64,000 nucleotides of DNA from Niebla homalea (lineage: Eukaryota > Ascomycota > Lecanoromycetes > Lecanorales > Ramalinaceae), in contig JAHGAU010000006.1 in assembly GCA_019925105.1 (NCBI GenBank), forward strand, positions 930,001-994,000. Reading direction: 5' to 3'. The notes below the pieces were generated by a model, which did not search any database, was not told the DNA's origin, and saw only the letters and a program-made list of their open reading frames with translations. Positions 37,101-48,984 of the stretch are shown here, in pieces. How positions within the stretch are numbered: position 1 is the first letter of the stretch; every line of letters begins with the position of its first letter. The translations under genes were made by a program, and so were the position numbers.

Positions 37101-40084
37101 TTTTTAATTTATAATATATAACTTAACGGTCTTACCTTATAGTATTTAAAAGTTAATAAAATATAATAAGGAATAAAATAAGAAATTAAAATTTATTTTT
37201 AAATTCCCGCTTTTAAAAAACCCGATAATATATTAATTAATACCTTTAACGGTAAAATCGAGGCTTTTAAAAGAGTATTTTCCCCCCCTCTGTTAAAAGT
37301 TAATTTAAATAATATTAACGGCGTTACGTACCTTAACCCCGTATTAATAAATAGAATAATAATATAAAATATAATAATTAAAACAATTAATAAATTAAAA
37401 AAGGATAAAGCTTTAAAATTAAATAAGATTCCTAATAAATTCTTATTAATAATAACCTTACCGTTTAAGAGGGTTTTTTTTTAAGTATATTTTAACGTTA
37501 ATTATTACTTACGTAAATTTAAGGAAATAAAAATAATTATCCTTAAGAAGCTTATTAAGCCGGATGATTTTAAAATAAAGTTTTATAGATTTATTATATT
37601 TTTTTATATATTAAGGAAAACCTTAAAAATAATAATAATAAAGATCCTTAACGACTATATAAAGAATTATAGACTTCTTCCGGATTAATAAATAAAAATA
37701 AGGAGAAATTAGTTAATAGAAATAACCCTTAAAGGATTAATTAACGGTATATATATGTTGGTGTATGGACCAAAAAGTGTGATAATGTATGAATGATGCT
37801 TCTACCTGAATGCAGATGGGATCCTAAGGATCATCTGTCCTCTACGTACAAGAGTGTCCTACACCTATGAATGCTCCCTGGTATCCCCCATGCTATGTAT
37901 GTATATAACAATATACGGTATAAGGTTATAGGAAGAAATATATTAGAAGTCTTCTTTTTTTTAATATTATAAATACTTTCAATAAAATAAACCATTAAAA
38001 ATTACTATATATTTTAAAAAAGAAAAGGATATTACCCTTTTTAATTAAATAAATAAAAAGTTTTTTAAGCGATTAAGTTACGTTAATTAACTTAAGATTA
38101 AAAATAAGCTTAATAAAGTCCGCTATAATAAGGATTCTTTAAAGATCGTTTATTTTCTTTATATTATTCTTATTCTTTAACGGTTTATTAATTAAAGAGT
38201 TTATTAAGTTAAAATAAAAGGTTTAAATTAAAGGCTTTATTAATAACGTTTACCTTTTAATTTATAATACTTTCATATATATAAATTATTTAGAATTAAA
38301 ATAAACTTACGAAGTTTATCTTTAATAAATAAAAATTATAAAACTTAATTTATATTATATAAGTATAAGTTTATTTATATAATTAAGAGCTTAAAGCTAT
38401 ATAATATAATAGTTATAATAAATTTAAGTAAAATTACGGTAAAGCCGGAGGTTAATATTAAAATCTTTAACCTTTAAGTAAATAAGAAGCTTAATTAAAA
38501 GGATTATATAAAAAAAGTTTAAAAGAAAATAACTTTATAAGAAAAAGGCCTTATTTATCTCGCCGTATCGATATAAAGAGTTATATTATAAAAGGCCCAG
38601 ATTATTTATTAAACTATAATAAAGTTAACTATAATATACGTTATAATTATTTAATATATACTTAAAAATACTTTAAGATATAAGAAAAAGCTTACTTAAA
38701 TATTATAGAAAATCCAAAATTGGTATTTAAAAGTAATTAACGGTACTTATAAAGTAACCCTTATCCCGGTATTAAAGTTTAAGGTTTTTATATTATTAAT
38801 TAAAATTTCATTAAATTAAATAATTACTTAAATAAGGTTAAAAAAAATATATATACTTAATTATAATAATAGGAAACGGGTAAATCCGTTAAAATCTTAA
38901 TAAGCCTTAAGTTAAACAGAATAAACTAAGGATATTTATATCTTTTTTTATTAAAACGAAATAAAAATAAATTGAAAAAAAATTAACTTTATTGGTATCC
39001 CGGAGGTTAATTTAAGCGTATATAAATTCTTATTAAATATAAAAAAATTAAAAATTAAAAGGATTTAAAAAACGAAAATTATAATAATTACCTAATAAAT
39101 TATAATAAAATAAATTAAGTATTAACGGAAATATAAGGACTTTATACCTTAAAATTATTATTATTTAATTCTTAACGATAAAAAAATTATTAATAAGTAT
39201 TTCCGCCGTTATAATATTGTAAAGAAAGACAATAACGTATTAACGATTTAACTTTAAACGGATAAAAACGGTTTAATTTATTTTTTATTTATTATACATA
39301 TTAAAAGTTGGATAAACGCTAAATATAAATATAAAGAAAGAAAGTAAAACGTTATATATATTTTTATCTTTTATTTTTTATTTACGGAGATTAAGTTAAA
39401 ACTTATAATAAAAATTAATACTTATAATTATTATTAAATATTATTTATAAAATAAAATATCCGGGTAACTATTAACTTTATAATATTTACCGGATTATTA
39501 TTATAATTTAATTTTACTATAAAGATAAATAAAGTTATTAAAGACTTTATAAAAAAGGCCCGTTATTAATTAAAAAAGAAAAAGAGAAACGGAAATTAAT
39601 TATATTAATTATATAAACCGGAAAGCATTTTTTATAACCGTAAAAATATAATAATAAATACTTATTAAAAGTCCTTAAAAGAATTAACAGTAATAATAAA
39701 ATAAAAGGGGTATATATTAAACGTATAAGTATTAATAAGGATATTTAAAAATATTACGTAAGGTTAAAATAATACGGATATATAAAGGAGTAAAAGAGTA
39801 ACGAGTTTAAGGGTAACCCTTATAAAGATATAATCATAATATTATAAATTTTCTTAAGGGAATTAAAATATAAAAAGTATATAAATAAATTATTACTCTT
39901 TAAACGGCCGTTAATATCCTTTACCTTAAAAAATAAAGGGTAAAGGCCTAATAGATACCGGTTTTTACTTTAATATTATAAGTATCAGGTTTTTACGGTT
40001 ATTAATAAAACTAAAAGGCCGCGTATTAAGGAACGCCGGAATTAACTTAACTAAACCCGTAATATAAATCAATCAATCAATCAA
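34131..40084 (+). mobile_element. LINE A6, full-length family A copy (plus strand), carrying a solo LTR
   Basis: A 12-bp TSD tattatttaagt flanks it (34119-34130 and 40085-40096), giving 5.79 kb without the inserted LTR. ORF1 begins at ATG 34165 after a 34-nt leader (MATNNGTPEVQNDVRMYS) and then breaks. ORF2 reverse transcriptase lies at about 37.4-38.5 kb: the GIPQGSPISPILFLFFN block is seen at 38112-38178 as R-I-L-*-R-S-F-I-F-F-I-L-F-L-F-F-N, and the catalytic FVDD as F-I-N-N near 38240. An apurinic endonuclease domain is expected before it (about 35.9-37 kb) but was not read. The tail is (AATC)4-5. A 155-bp solo LTR sits at 37756-37910. The first 60 bp or so and the tail are the least mutated parts. 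Confidence 0.92.
37756..37910 (-). mobile_element. Solo LTR of the gypsy family L1 (155 bp), TSD ATATA, inside LINE A6
   Basis: It reads TGTTGGTGTATGG...TATATAACA on the plus strand, and its complement matches the 146-bp LTRs of the gypsy element at 6907-15516 (shared ccatacaccaaca end and the tacgtagaggac/gtcctctacgta core). ATATA occurs at 37751-37755 and 37911-37915. LINE A1 at 6313-6336 is the empty site: with the LTR and one ATATA removed the two align over 24 bases without a gap, differing only at acgg versus ataa. Unlike its host LINE it is almost unmutated. Confidence 0.93.
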
Positions 40085-40096
40085 TATTATTTAAGT

Positions 40097-42259
40097 TTAA
40101 GATAATTATACCGTTTTACTTATTTATAACGTATATATAATAAATAAGGCAGAACGTAATTATAATACTTATAAGTAAGAATTAATAATTATTATTATAT
40201 TTAAGAAAAATTCTTATATATATTAAATATAAAAGAAGTTTTCATTATATATATAGATTATAAGTTATTTATAAAGTTTATAAATATAAAAAATTAGTAT
40301 AAAATATCTTTATAAAATAAATAAATAAATTAAAAAGGCTATGTATTAAAATTAAATATATTAAAAAGGAAATGAATAAAGTTACGGATAATTTATTAAG
40401 GGTATTATTTAATAATTTAAATTACGTATTAATAAGGTAATAAAGAAAATAGCCTTTAAAGTATAGAAGAATAAGAATAATATAATATAGTTCTATAAAA
40501 GTAATAAAAAAGGATACCGCGTTATATTAAAAGAACTCTTTAAAAAAGTAAGAAAAACTAAAGATCGATACTTATAATAATATCCGAATTATAATACAAT
40601 AGTTAAAAAGTTAATTAACTTAAAATACAAAAAAAGTTAATAAAGAAAAACGTAAATAAAAAGAAGAAAGTAAATATAAAAGAATTATAGTTATAAAGGA
40701 TAATCGATATTAAGTTAATATAAATATATAGTATAAGATTAAATAATAATTGTAAAATAAAATATATATAAATCGATTACGAGCTTATAGAGTTATTAAA
40801 ACTTAAGGAATTACTTTATTATAAAAATAACGATTAATATTTTAATATTATTAAATACTTTAAAATAAAAATAAAGTTAAAAAAGAAAAGCATAATATAA
40901 TAAATTTAATTTAATAAGTAACTTATAAATTATAGATTTAATTTAATTATTAATAAGTTATTTTACCGATATAAGAAACGTTAAATAGTATATTTAATGA
41001 AACGGAAAATAATATAAGTACTTAAGGAAGTTTATAATAATATAAAATATTTTTTATTAAAAATTATATTAAAGAAATTACGGTATCGTTATTAATAATT
41101 AAATATAATAAAGGATATCGCTAAATATATATAAGGGTACTTAGCTTATATAAAGTAAGTATACGGAAACCGTACGGTTGTATTAAGTCCAATTAAGGTA
41201 AAAACCTTTTTTAATTTATTTAAAGCGGACTTTATTTTATTTTTTTAAATAAATATAAGGCAATGTTTAATACATTTTTAATATAGTAAATTATTTCTTA
41301 TAATTTATATAATTATTTTATATTAGATTAATTAAAGTAAAAGACGTAATCGTTATATTAAAAAAATATATAAATTATTACTTAAAATCCGTTATGATAT
41401 ATATAAATATTAAGAAAATATTTATATGTAAGAAAATAGGAAGCTTTCTTTATATATATAATATTTAGTTTATTTTAATATTAAGTATTATATATAAAGT
41501 AATAAAAATAATAAAGTTTAATAATTAAATTTAATAAAATATTATAAAGAAAACGTAAACTTATTAAAAGTATAATTAAATATAAGCAAAAAGATTAATG
41601 ATATTAGGTATTAATATAAAGTATATTAAATATTTAAGGTATACTTTTATTAATATCCTTTTTACAATTAAACCGGATATAATATATAAATGGCATATAA
41701 TTAGGTTAAAAGTTATAATACGTATTATAAAAAGAATAATACCGCCTTTAAAGAAGTAATATATAAAGCCCTTTAAGGATTTATAATAAACCGGGTAAGT
41801 ATTAAAGAAAAGTTATAAAAGAAGTTAAACGTAATAAAGGACCGGTAAAAAAACGTTATAGTAAAGGAATATAAAATTAAAACTTATTAAAAGAAAAATA
41901 GTTAATTATATAATAGGATCTTATTCTTAATTTTAAGAAACTTAAACTTTATTCAATCGTATTATTTATTATTAAAAACTTTAAATATATTAAAAAGGAT
42001 AAATAAAACTCTTATACTTAATTTATTCTATAAGGATTATCTTAAAGTATTTATATTATATATTAAGTATTTTAAACTTTCCAATAAATTAAAGTTAAAG
42101 GTAATAAAAAGAATTAAAATCCGGCGAACGTTAATAAAGAATACTTTAATCCTTTAAAAATTATTATAATTATTACCGGTATAATTTAAAGGGAGGAAGT
42201 ATATATAAGTAATAAAACGTTTTTTTTTATATTTTTATTTCTATTTACTTATATATTGC
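40097..42259. other. RIP-mutated retroelement-like DNA
   Basis: About 2.2 kb. Frames on the plus strand around 41690-41900 (accgggtaagtattaaagaa and neighbours) are less stop-ridden than elsewhere, but no family motif could be read. It continues across the solo LTR at 42265-42427 into the next block, because the LTR is a clean insertion. Confidence 0.4.
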
Positions 42260-42264
42260 GGTAC

Positions 42265-42427
42265 TATTACGTGCAAGCAGTATAGATACCAAGATAGGTA
42301 TAGCGCAGGGGCTTAGGGCTATATATGCTTGGCGCGCACCCATATAACTAGCAACACCGTCCATAGTTGCAATCGAGGCAGTTACCACTCCACCCTCAAT
42401 ACCTGCACTTCGTCTTTTTACCTAACA
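42265..42427 (+). mobile_element. Solo LTR, family L2 copy 2 (163 bp), TSD GGTAC
   Basis: It starts TATTACGTGCAAGCAG (TG changed to TA) and ends TTTTTACCTAACA, with GGTAC at 42260-42264 and 42428-42432. It has the same length as L2 copy 1 at 18687-18849 and shares gcttggcgcgcacc plus a GCAA/CATAGTT stretch. The two are clearly diverged elsewhere, so they are related subfamilies rather than recent sisters. GC-rich and hardly mutated. Confidence 0.85.
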
Positions 42428-42432
42428 GGTAC

Positions 42433-45400
42433 GTTAAAAGATTTTAAAAAAATATAAACTTTAAAAAAAAAAGGGAGTAAATAGTTACTTAAGTAAATAT
42501 AATTTAAATAAAAAAAAGAATATAAAGAAGGAAGGCAGGGATACTATAAAAGAATAAGGGGAAATAAATATAAATAAGGGAATATTAAGCCTTTATTTTT
42601 TCATTCGTTATATTATAAGTTATATAATAATAAAATTATTAAAGTTTATAATTATTTATAATTAAAATATTTCCTTAAAAAAAGGGAAAAAAATCGTATT
42701 AAAGGCAATATATAAGTTAAAATATAATTATATATTAACGTTGAATTCTATTTTAATAAACGTATTTTTTATTATAACTTATAAGTCTAAATATTAAACT
42801 TATTATAAATATTACGTTAAAAATACGGGTAAAGTAAACCATTAATATATATATAAAAATTTTTTTAAATAACGGTTAATTAAAACGTTAATTACGTCCT
42901 TAAAACAAGTAATTAAATTTAATATTATCCTTTATTATGGTAATTACGGGGCATAAGACCGTATTAATTATTCTATCTTAAGAACGGAAAAGGAAATAAA
43001 GTAAAAAGACCGGTATATATATAAGGACGTAACTTAAAACGAAGATAATCCGTTATTAAAAAGGCGACCCGATAAATAAGCCCGGTAACATAATTAAAAA
43101 AGTTAATAAAATAACTTAAAAACCAATTAAAGCTTTAATCCGCGGATAACTATATATATATTTTTTCGGTAAAGTATATATTAAAATTAAAATTAAAATT
43201 ATAATAACATTTATAATAATTACGCTTTAAAGTTAAAGTTAAATAATATAAGCTACGTATAATAAATTTAAAAATAATCCGGAATATAAGGCTTATTAAA
43301 GTTAACGATATAAAATTAAAGAGGGACGTAAACCTTTTTTTAAAGTATAACCGTATTATTTACGGAAATAGCTTTAATTAAAACCGATGAAGGAATTATA
43401 TTTAAGTTAAGGACTTTAAAAATTGTCGTATATATAAAGAGGAAGTAAAAAAAGAAGCTTATTAAGGGAAAAAAATTTATAAAGATACGAATAAAAGTTA
43501 CCGTATATATATAACGTAAATAACGGACTTAAAAGAAAAAAAAATTAATAAAAGAACCCGGGTAAATATATTATTTAAATAAGGAATTAATTAATAATTA
43601 CTTTATATATAAAAAGGAAAGATAACTTATTAAGGTTAAGATTATTAAAATTTAAGCTAAAAATATCCTTAATTAAGTTTAAGTTAAATAAATAACATTA
43701 TTCCTTCTTAAGCGAACGTTTATATAATTCCGTTAAAGTATTAATCTTTAAAAAGGATAAGTTGTATTTTATACGGGCCTTTTTACGTTAATCAAACTTA
43801 TATAACCGAAATAAGCCGGCGATACCGGTAAGGCCGGATTAACGTAAGGATAATTAATATATTTAAACCGAAAAGGTTAATTAAATAAACGGGTAAATAG
43901 AAAGCGATATAAACGGTTAAATCAATTAAATAAAAGGTAAAAAAAATAAATAGAATAATTAAGATTATTAAAGTAATTAAATAATAAAACGAAATAATTA
44001 AGAATTAAAAATAAGTTATAATAATAATAAACGGATATTAAATATAAAGGTCAAAGGAGGGGGTACTTATTAAAGCTATAATTATTAAGTTAATTATAAA
44101 TTATAATTAATTATAAAACGTGTATAACTTTTTATATTAAACTTATTATCGGTATTAAAATTAAAAGGTATATAATGTATTAAAGAAAAAGCGTTTATTT
44201 AAAATTATATCCTAATATTAAAAATCTATAAAAAGGAATTAACGATAATTAATTAAGAAATAAATTAATTTATATAACTTAAATAGAAATTATAATCGCC
44301 CGGCCGGTACTTCAGAATATAGTTTAAATAAGCGTTATTCAATAAACTTTTAATATAACAATAATTAATAAAAATAAAATAATAATTACCGTTGATTTAT
44401 TAATATCTAATATATACCCGGGCTTTAATATATATATAAAAAGCGTAAACTTAAATATATATTATAAAAAGCTTTTAAAATAAGAAAACTAAAATAAATT
44501 TAAATTATAAAGAATTATAAAATATAACTTTAAATATATTAATTAATTATTAAATAAGTAAACACTTATAATAATAAAAAAACGTTTATTTAATTTAATA
44601 AGGTTAATAATAAGAATATATTTACTAAAGTATAAAGATATAATTAACGTAATTATTATAGATATAATAAAAATCTTATATAAAATTCCGAAGACTATAC
44701 GTAAATCAATATAAATATGAAGTAAATAAATAATATTAAGGTTATTAATTTATATATACTCTTAAAAGGATAATTAATTATTAAGTACGAAATCAAAATA
44801 AGTTTAAAATAAGTTAATTAAAATATAAAAGGAATTAAAGATTAAAAAAATTAAAGAAATAAAGATATTTAAAGAAGTAAAAAAAAAAAGTAAGAAAAGT
44901 AAATAAATAAAAAGGATGAAATAAACGGCTACGCGGTACGATAATAAAATAAATAAATAATCAGACGTTACTGTTAAAGTTTTATTTATTAACGGAATTA
45001 ATTAAAACGGAATTTAATAAAGATAATAAATAATATTATTACGTTTAAAAGGAACCCCTTTTAATGTGCCTTTTAAATATACCTTAATCGGGATAACCGT
45101 ATATAACCCGTTAAAAGAATACGAAAATAATCTTATTTATAAATAAACGTAGCCCCGAAGGTATATAATATATTAGTTAATTAAGGGAAAAGCATATAAG
45201 TAGATAAAAAGAAATATTAAGAATTATAATAAGGAATATACCTTTAATAAATATTATTAAGTATAGTATTAAGCGTTAAATAAGTTTATATAAAGGTTAA
45301 AAAGCCATCCGAAAACTAATAAATAACTTATTTTTTTTCCTTTTCCTTTTAATATTTTAAGTAATAATATATAAATAATATTAACCATAATAATCCATTA

Positions 45401-46224
45401 TACCCCTTAATTACCTTCTTAAGACCAATATAATAAATTAGTATAAAGATAATATTAATAAACGGATACGAATTCTATAATTATATATAATATTATCTTA
45501 AATACATTAATAAAAAGAAATATTAAAATCTATAAAATAAAATTTAAATAAAGCTTACTTAAATAATTAAACCTTCTTAAAACGTATTTAAAGTTATATA
45601 ATAAGCTTATTTAAGATATATTTCATAATAGTAAGATTAAAAAGAATATTAAAAATACATAAATAAAAAAGGGGGGTAAAAAGTAACCGGTTATAAGATC
45701 CGATCTTTATAAAGGGCACTTTTTTAATTAACGGTATAAGAGGTATTATACCTTTATATAGATTAAGTATATTATACTTAAGGAAAATATAAATATAGGT
45801 AGCTTAAGCTTTAAAACAAATAAACGTAAAATATTAAAGTTACCATTATTAATAAATTTAAAAAAAATACCTTTAAGAAAATTAAGTTTTATCTATTTAT
45901 TTATTATTATTATATAAGACTTAAAAATAAAACTATAAAGGGAATAAAAATATATATATACAAATAACGTTAAAAAATAAGAATTATTTATTAATAATAT
46001 ATAATATAAAAAAATTAAATTTATTATAAAAGGAATAAAGGGTAAATAATTATTAAGTTTACGTTTTTTTAACCTTTATATTTATAATAATTTAAATTAT
46101 ATAATGAATATTACGAACGATTAAATAATTAATTAAGATATATATAAATATATATAATATAATTTAAAATATAATAATATTAAGGGTAATACTTTATTAT
46201 AAAGGGAGTTAAAAAGGGGGAGAA
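42433..46224 (+). pseudogene. Decayed retroelement-like block with plus-strand frames
   Basis: About 3.8 kb of decayed sequence. A comparatively clean plus-strand frame runs at about 45065-45320; visible peptides are TLIGITVYNPLKEYENN and FIQRLKSHPKTNK, with few stops, all of RIP type. I do not recognise the protein. At 46208-46224 a purine run (ttaaaaagggggagaa) resembles the polypurine tract that precedes a 3' LTR, which would make this the 3' part of a plus-strand LTR element. No reverse transcriptase or integrase motif was decoded, so the class stays open. Confidence 0.4.
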
Positions 46225-46486
46225 TATAAAAGATATTAAACTTATAAATGAATATATAAAAGGATAGAAATATTAAAAGGGTTAATTAAGGGTAAAATTA
46301 AGTTATATATACTTAAAAAAGGAAAAATATAACGGATTATTATAATAAGCAACTTATACTTTACCAACTTATATAAGGGCTACGGCCCATCTTTAATTAT
46401 ACTCCATTGCTTTATACTATTTTATCACTTTTACTCTTTTATTGCTTCTCATATTTTCTCGCTTTAATATTAAGCATATATATTAA
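46225..46486 (+). repeat. Possible 3' LTR behind a polypurine-like tract
   Basis: The sequence after aaaaagggggagaa starts tataaaagatatt (TGTA... if un-mutated) and becomes GC-richer (aagggctacggcccatc, 46372-46388). It could end in taagca at 46486. No partner LTR or TSD was found, so this is tentative. Confidence 0.25.
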
Positions 46487-46845
46487 TGTCAGGGAACTGA
46501 TATATGAGGTCTAGCTATGAACGGAATAATAGCTATGGTGGTGTCTATGGTACAGGATGTATCCATTATGTAAGTGTGGGTATTAAGGAGCTAGTCCTTA
46601 TAAAGTAAGTAGGCCGAGGTTAAAAGCAAGGTCTACTGGAACCATAATACGATCCCCCTTTTTACGATAGTAAGCTTTTACGAGCCTTTTATATTAAAAC
46701 TACTTTTATTAGATCTAAGTAAAGCCTTGAAAAACCACCAAGTATATTAATATTACCTTTAATAAACGTAAGAGTTAAGTAATAAAGGCCGAGTAACCCG
46801 GGTATTAAAAAAAGCTCCTAAAAAATTAGTTAAAAAAATGAAAAA

Positions 46846-46892
46846 ATCGACTCTATAAGGGTAAAAAAATCGACCTAAGTTGAGTCGATTAG
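46846..46892 (+). repeat. Inverted repeat AATCGACTC / GAGTCGATT
   Basis: A 9-bp perfect inverted repeat (aatcgactc near 46846, gagtcgatt near 46882), with a second aaaatcgac between the arms. It lies in a GC-richer patch (46840-47030). Function unknown; it may be the remains of transposon end repeats. Confidence 0.4.
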
Positions 46893-47160
46893 CGTGATCT
46901 CCGGGGTAAAGTTAAGTCGTATACTTTCTATTGAAAAGGGGTTTAATATAGGGCTATTACCGGACGCCGTTGAATTAAAGCGATTAACGAGGTGGCCATA
47001 AGTAAGCCGGACGAGTGGCTTTTACCCCTTATAAGTAAGCTAAAGCTATAAAAATAACTCTTATTTTTATTATTATTATTATATTTATAAATATAAATTC
47101 CCTTATTTTTACTTTACTTATAATCTTATTTTTACACGTATTATTACTAGTATTAATCGT

Positions 47161-47695
47161 TCATTTAATTATTAATTATTCCGGCCTATAAGTTACTTTA
47201 TTAAAGGCCTTATAGCTGTTAACGTTTTATAAACTTATAAAGTATTAGTAATTAATTTACCGTAAGTTTTATAAAAATAATAAAATCGATCCATCCGTTA
47301 ATTAAGAAATTAAATAAAATTAAATATTATTATAATAAGCTTATTAATCGATTAATAATTTACTTAAATATTAATCTATTAATTTATTAATAAACTTATT
47401 TATAAAGTTAAATAATTAAGATATTAATCCAAACTTTATATTATAAGTAAAGCGATTAAAAGGTTTTTAACGATAAGTTTATTTATAGTATCGTTTTAAA
47501 CGTTTTTCCTTAAAAGAACTTACTCGGGTCTTTTAATTATCCTTATTTTAATCCTTCTCCTTATTTGAATTTGAGTCTTAATTAAATTAATTATTATTAA
47601 TATTAACGTTTATTTAATTCTAATTATTCCGGCTTATAAAAGTCTCTACTTTTAATTCCTATAGTTACTAACGTTTTATAAGCTTATAATACGTA
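47161..47695 (+). repeat. Direct repeat pair of about 90 bp (47161-47250 and 47611-47695)
   Basis: Both copies contain taattattccggc(c/t)tataa, then ttaacgttttataa(a/g)cttata, spaced 450 bp apart in the same orientation. Upstream they diverge. They suggest an old tandem duplication inside the L4-bounded segment. Confidence 0.5.
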
Positions 47696-47949
47696 TTTAC
47701 TATATAGCTTATTAACTAACTAACTGACTTATTAGTTAAAATATACGTTATATTACTTTAATAGTATTGTTTTTAATAAAATATAAGTATACAAGAGGCT
47801 TATAGTTAACCTCTCTATATATAAGGATAGTTATTATTATATTAAGGAATGAATATATAAGGTTTAACTATGAACGGAATAATAAACATAGTAATATCTA
47901 TGGTATAGGATATACCCATTATATAAGTATGGGTACCAAGGCTTATAAT

Positions 47950-48486
47950 TTAAAAACGGATAAATATAACTCCGGGGAAGAAATTTTTTCAAAGGTTAAG
48001 TTAATTTTGTAATTATAATCCCGGTATAAGGGTAACTTATCTACCGGTACGTAATTAAAGATATCCTTAAAATCGTAATATTCCGCTGGAAGTTTAACCG
48101 TAATCTTATTTATAAAAGTTACTTCCTTCGCGAAATTTTTCTTATAGGTTATTATAAATAAGATATTAATTAAAACATTATTAAGGAAATCCAGGTAATT
48201 ATTTAAATCCGTTACCGAAGTATAAAAAATCTTAATCCCTTTCTCCTTTTAAGTCCTTAGAATAATATAAAAGGCCGCCGTATTAATAACTTTAATTAAG
48301 AAAAGCTTTTTTTCCTTAATAAACTTTAAAAGGGGAAGGTTATTTAATAATTTTCTTTCTTTTCTTAGGGGGTTAATAGCTTTAATTTTTTGCTTTTTAA
48401 GAGTATATTTAAAATTTAATAAGTTAAGGCTATAATTTAAAGGAATTCCGGAATAAGCTTTACGTTCTAATAATTAGCCCTATTAT
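47950..48486 (-). pseudogene. Decayed retroelement-like region, left part (interrupted by the MITE)
   Basis: Moderately mutated DNA, GC-richer than most of the window (for example ccggtacgtaattaaag near 48041). It probably forms one block with 48985-50480, since the hAT-like MITE between them is a clean insertion with an 8-bp TSD. No motif was identified. Confidence 0.35.
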
Positions 48487-48495
48487 AATTATATT

Positions 48496-48976
48496 TACTC
48501 CGGGAAGCGGGACGGGATATATCCCATGGGATAGGGACGGGATAATAACGGGATAGGGATAGGACGGGATGAAGTGAATAGAATCCCATCCCGCATTAAT
48601 ACGGGATAGGATAGAATGGGATCGGGATATATTAAGATCCCGGTGGCGGATAAGATAAGGGAAAACCTGGTTGAAATAGTAAATTAAAGGGTAGATTATT
48701 AGAAAGATTATTATAAATATTTTTTAATAGTTTATCGATAACCGGATTATGGTTTTTCCGGTTATCGATAAACCATTAAAAAAATATTTGTGCTGATCTT
48801 TTTAATAATTACCTCTTTTATATCCCTTAATTTATTGTTTTGGCTATACCCCTTTTTTACCCCGCGTTTTAACGGGATAGGGATGGGATAGGATGGGATA
48901 CAGCCTTATCCCGTCCCACGCGGGATAGGATAAGTGAAACAAAAAACCGTCCCATCCCGTCCCGCTTCCCGGAGTA
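48496..48976. mobile_element. hAT-like non-autonomous element (MITE), 481 bp, TSD ATTATATT
   Basis: Perfect 23-bp terminal inverted repeats (tactccgggaagcgggac and its complement, 48496-48518 and 48954-48976) are flanked by an 8-bp TSD (48488-48495 and 48977-48984). An 8-bp TSD is typical of the hAT superfamily. Inside both ends the motif gggat/gggac recurs many times (gggatagggacgggat), like the subterminal motif arrays that hAT transposases bind. In the middle is a second, near-perfect inverted repeat (48715-48745 and 48758-48789, core gtttatcgataaccgg). There is no coding frame, so it must have been moved by a transposase from elsewhere. It shows almost no RIP. Confidence 0.9.
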
Positions 48977-48984
48977 ATTATATT

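Larger units (their letters stand above)
46497..47943 (+). mobile_element. Possible short LTR (TRIM-like) element, family L4: two about 105-bp direct ends
   Basis: The left end 46497-46600 (tgtcagggaactgatatatg, ctatgaacggaataatag, ggtacaggatg) recurs in the same orientation at 47840-47943 (tattaaggaatgaatatata, ctatgaacggaataataa, ggtataggatat). The right copy differs mainly by RIP-type changes. Between them are 1.24 kb with no coding frame, containing an internal repeat pair (47161-47250 and 47611-47695). The size and arrangement fit a terminal-repeat element without genes. No TSD was found, so two separate solo LTRs are equally possible. Confidence 0.45.
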
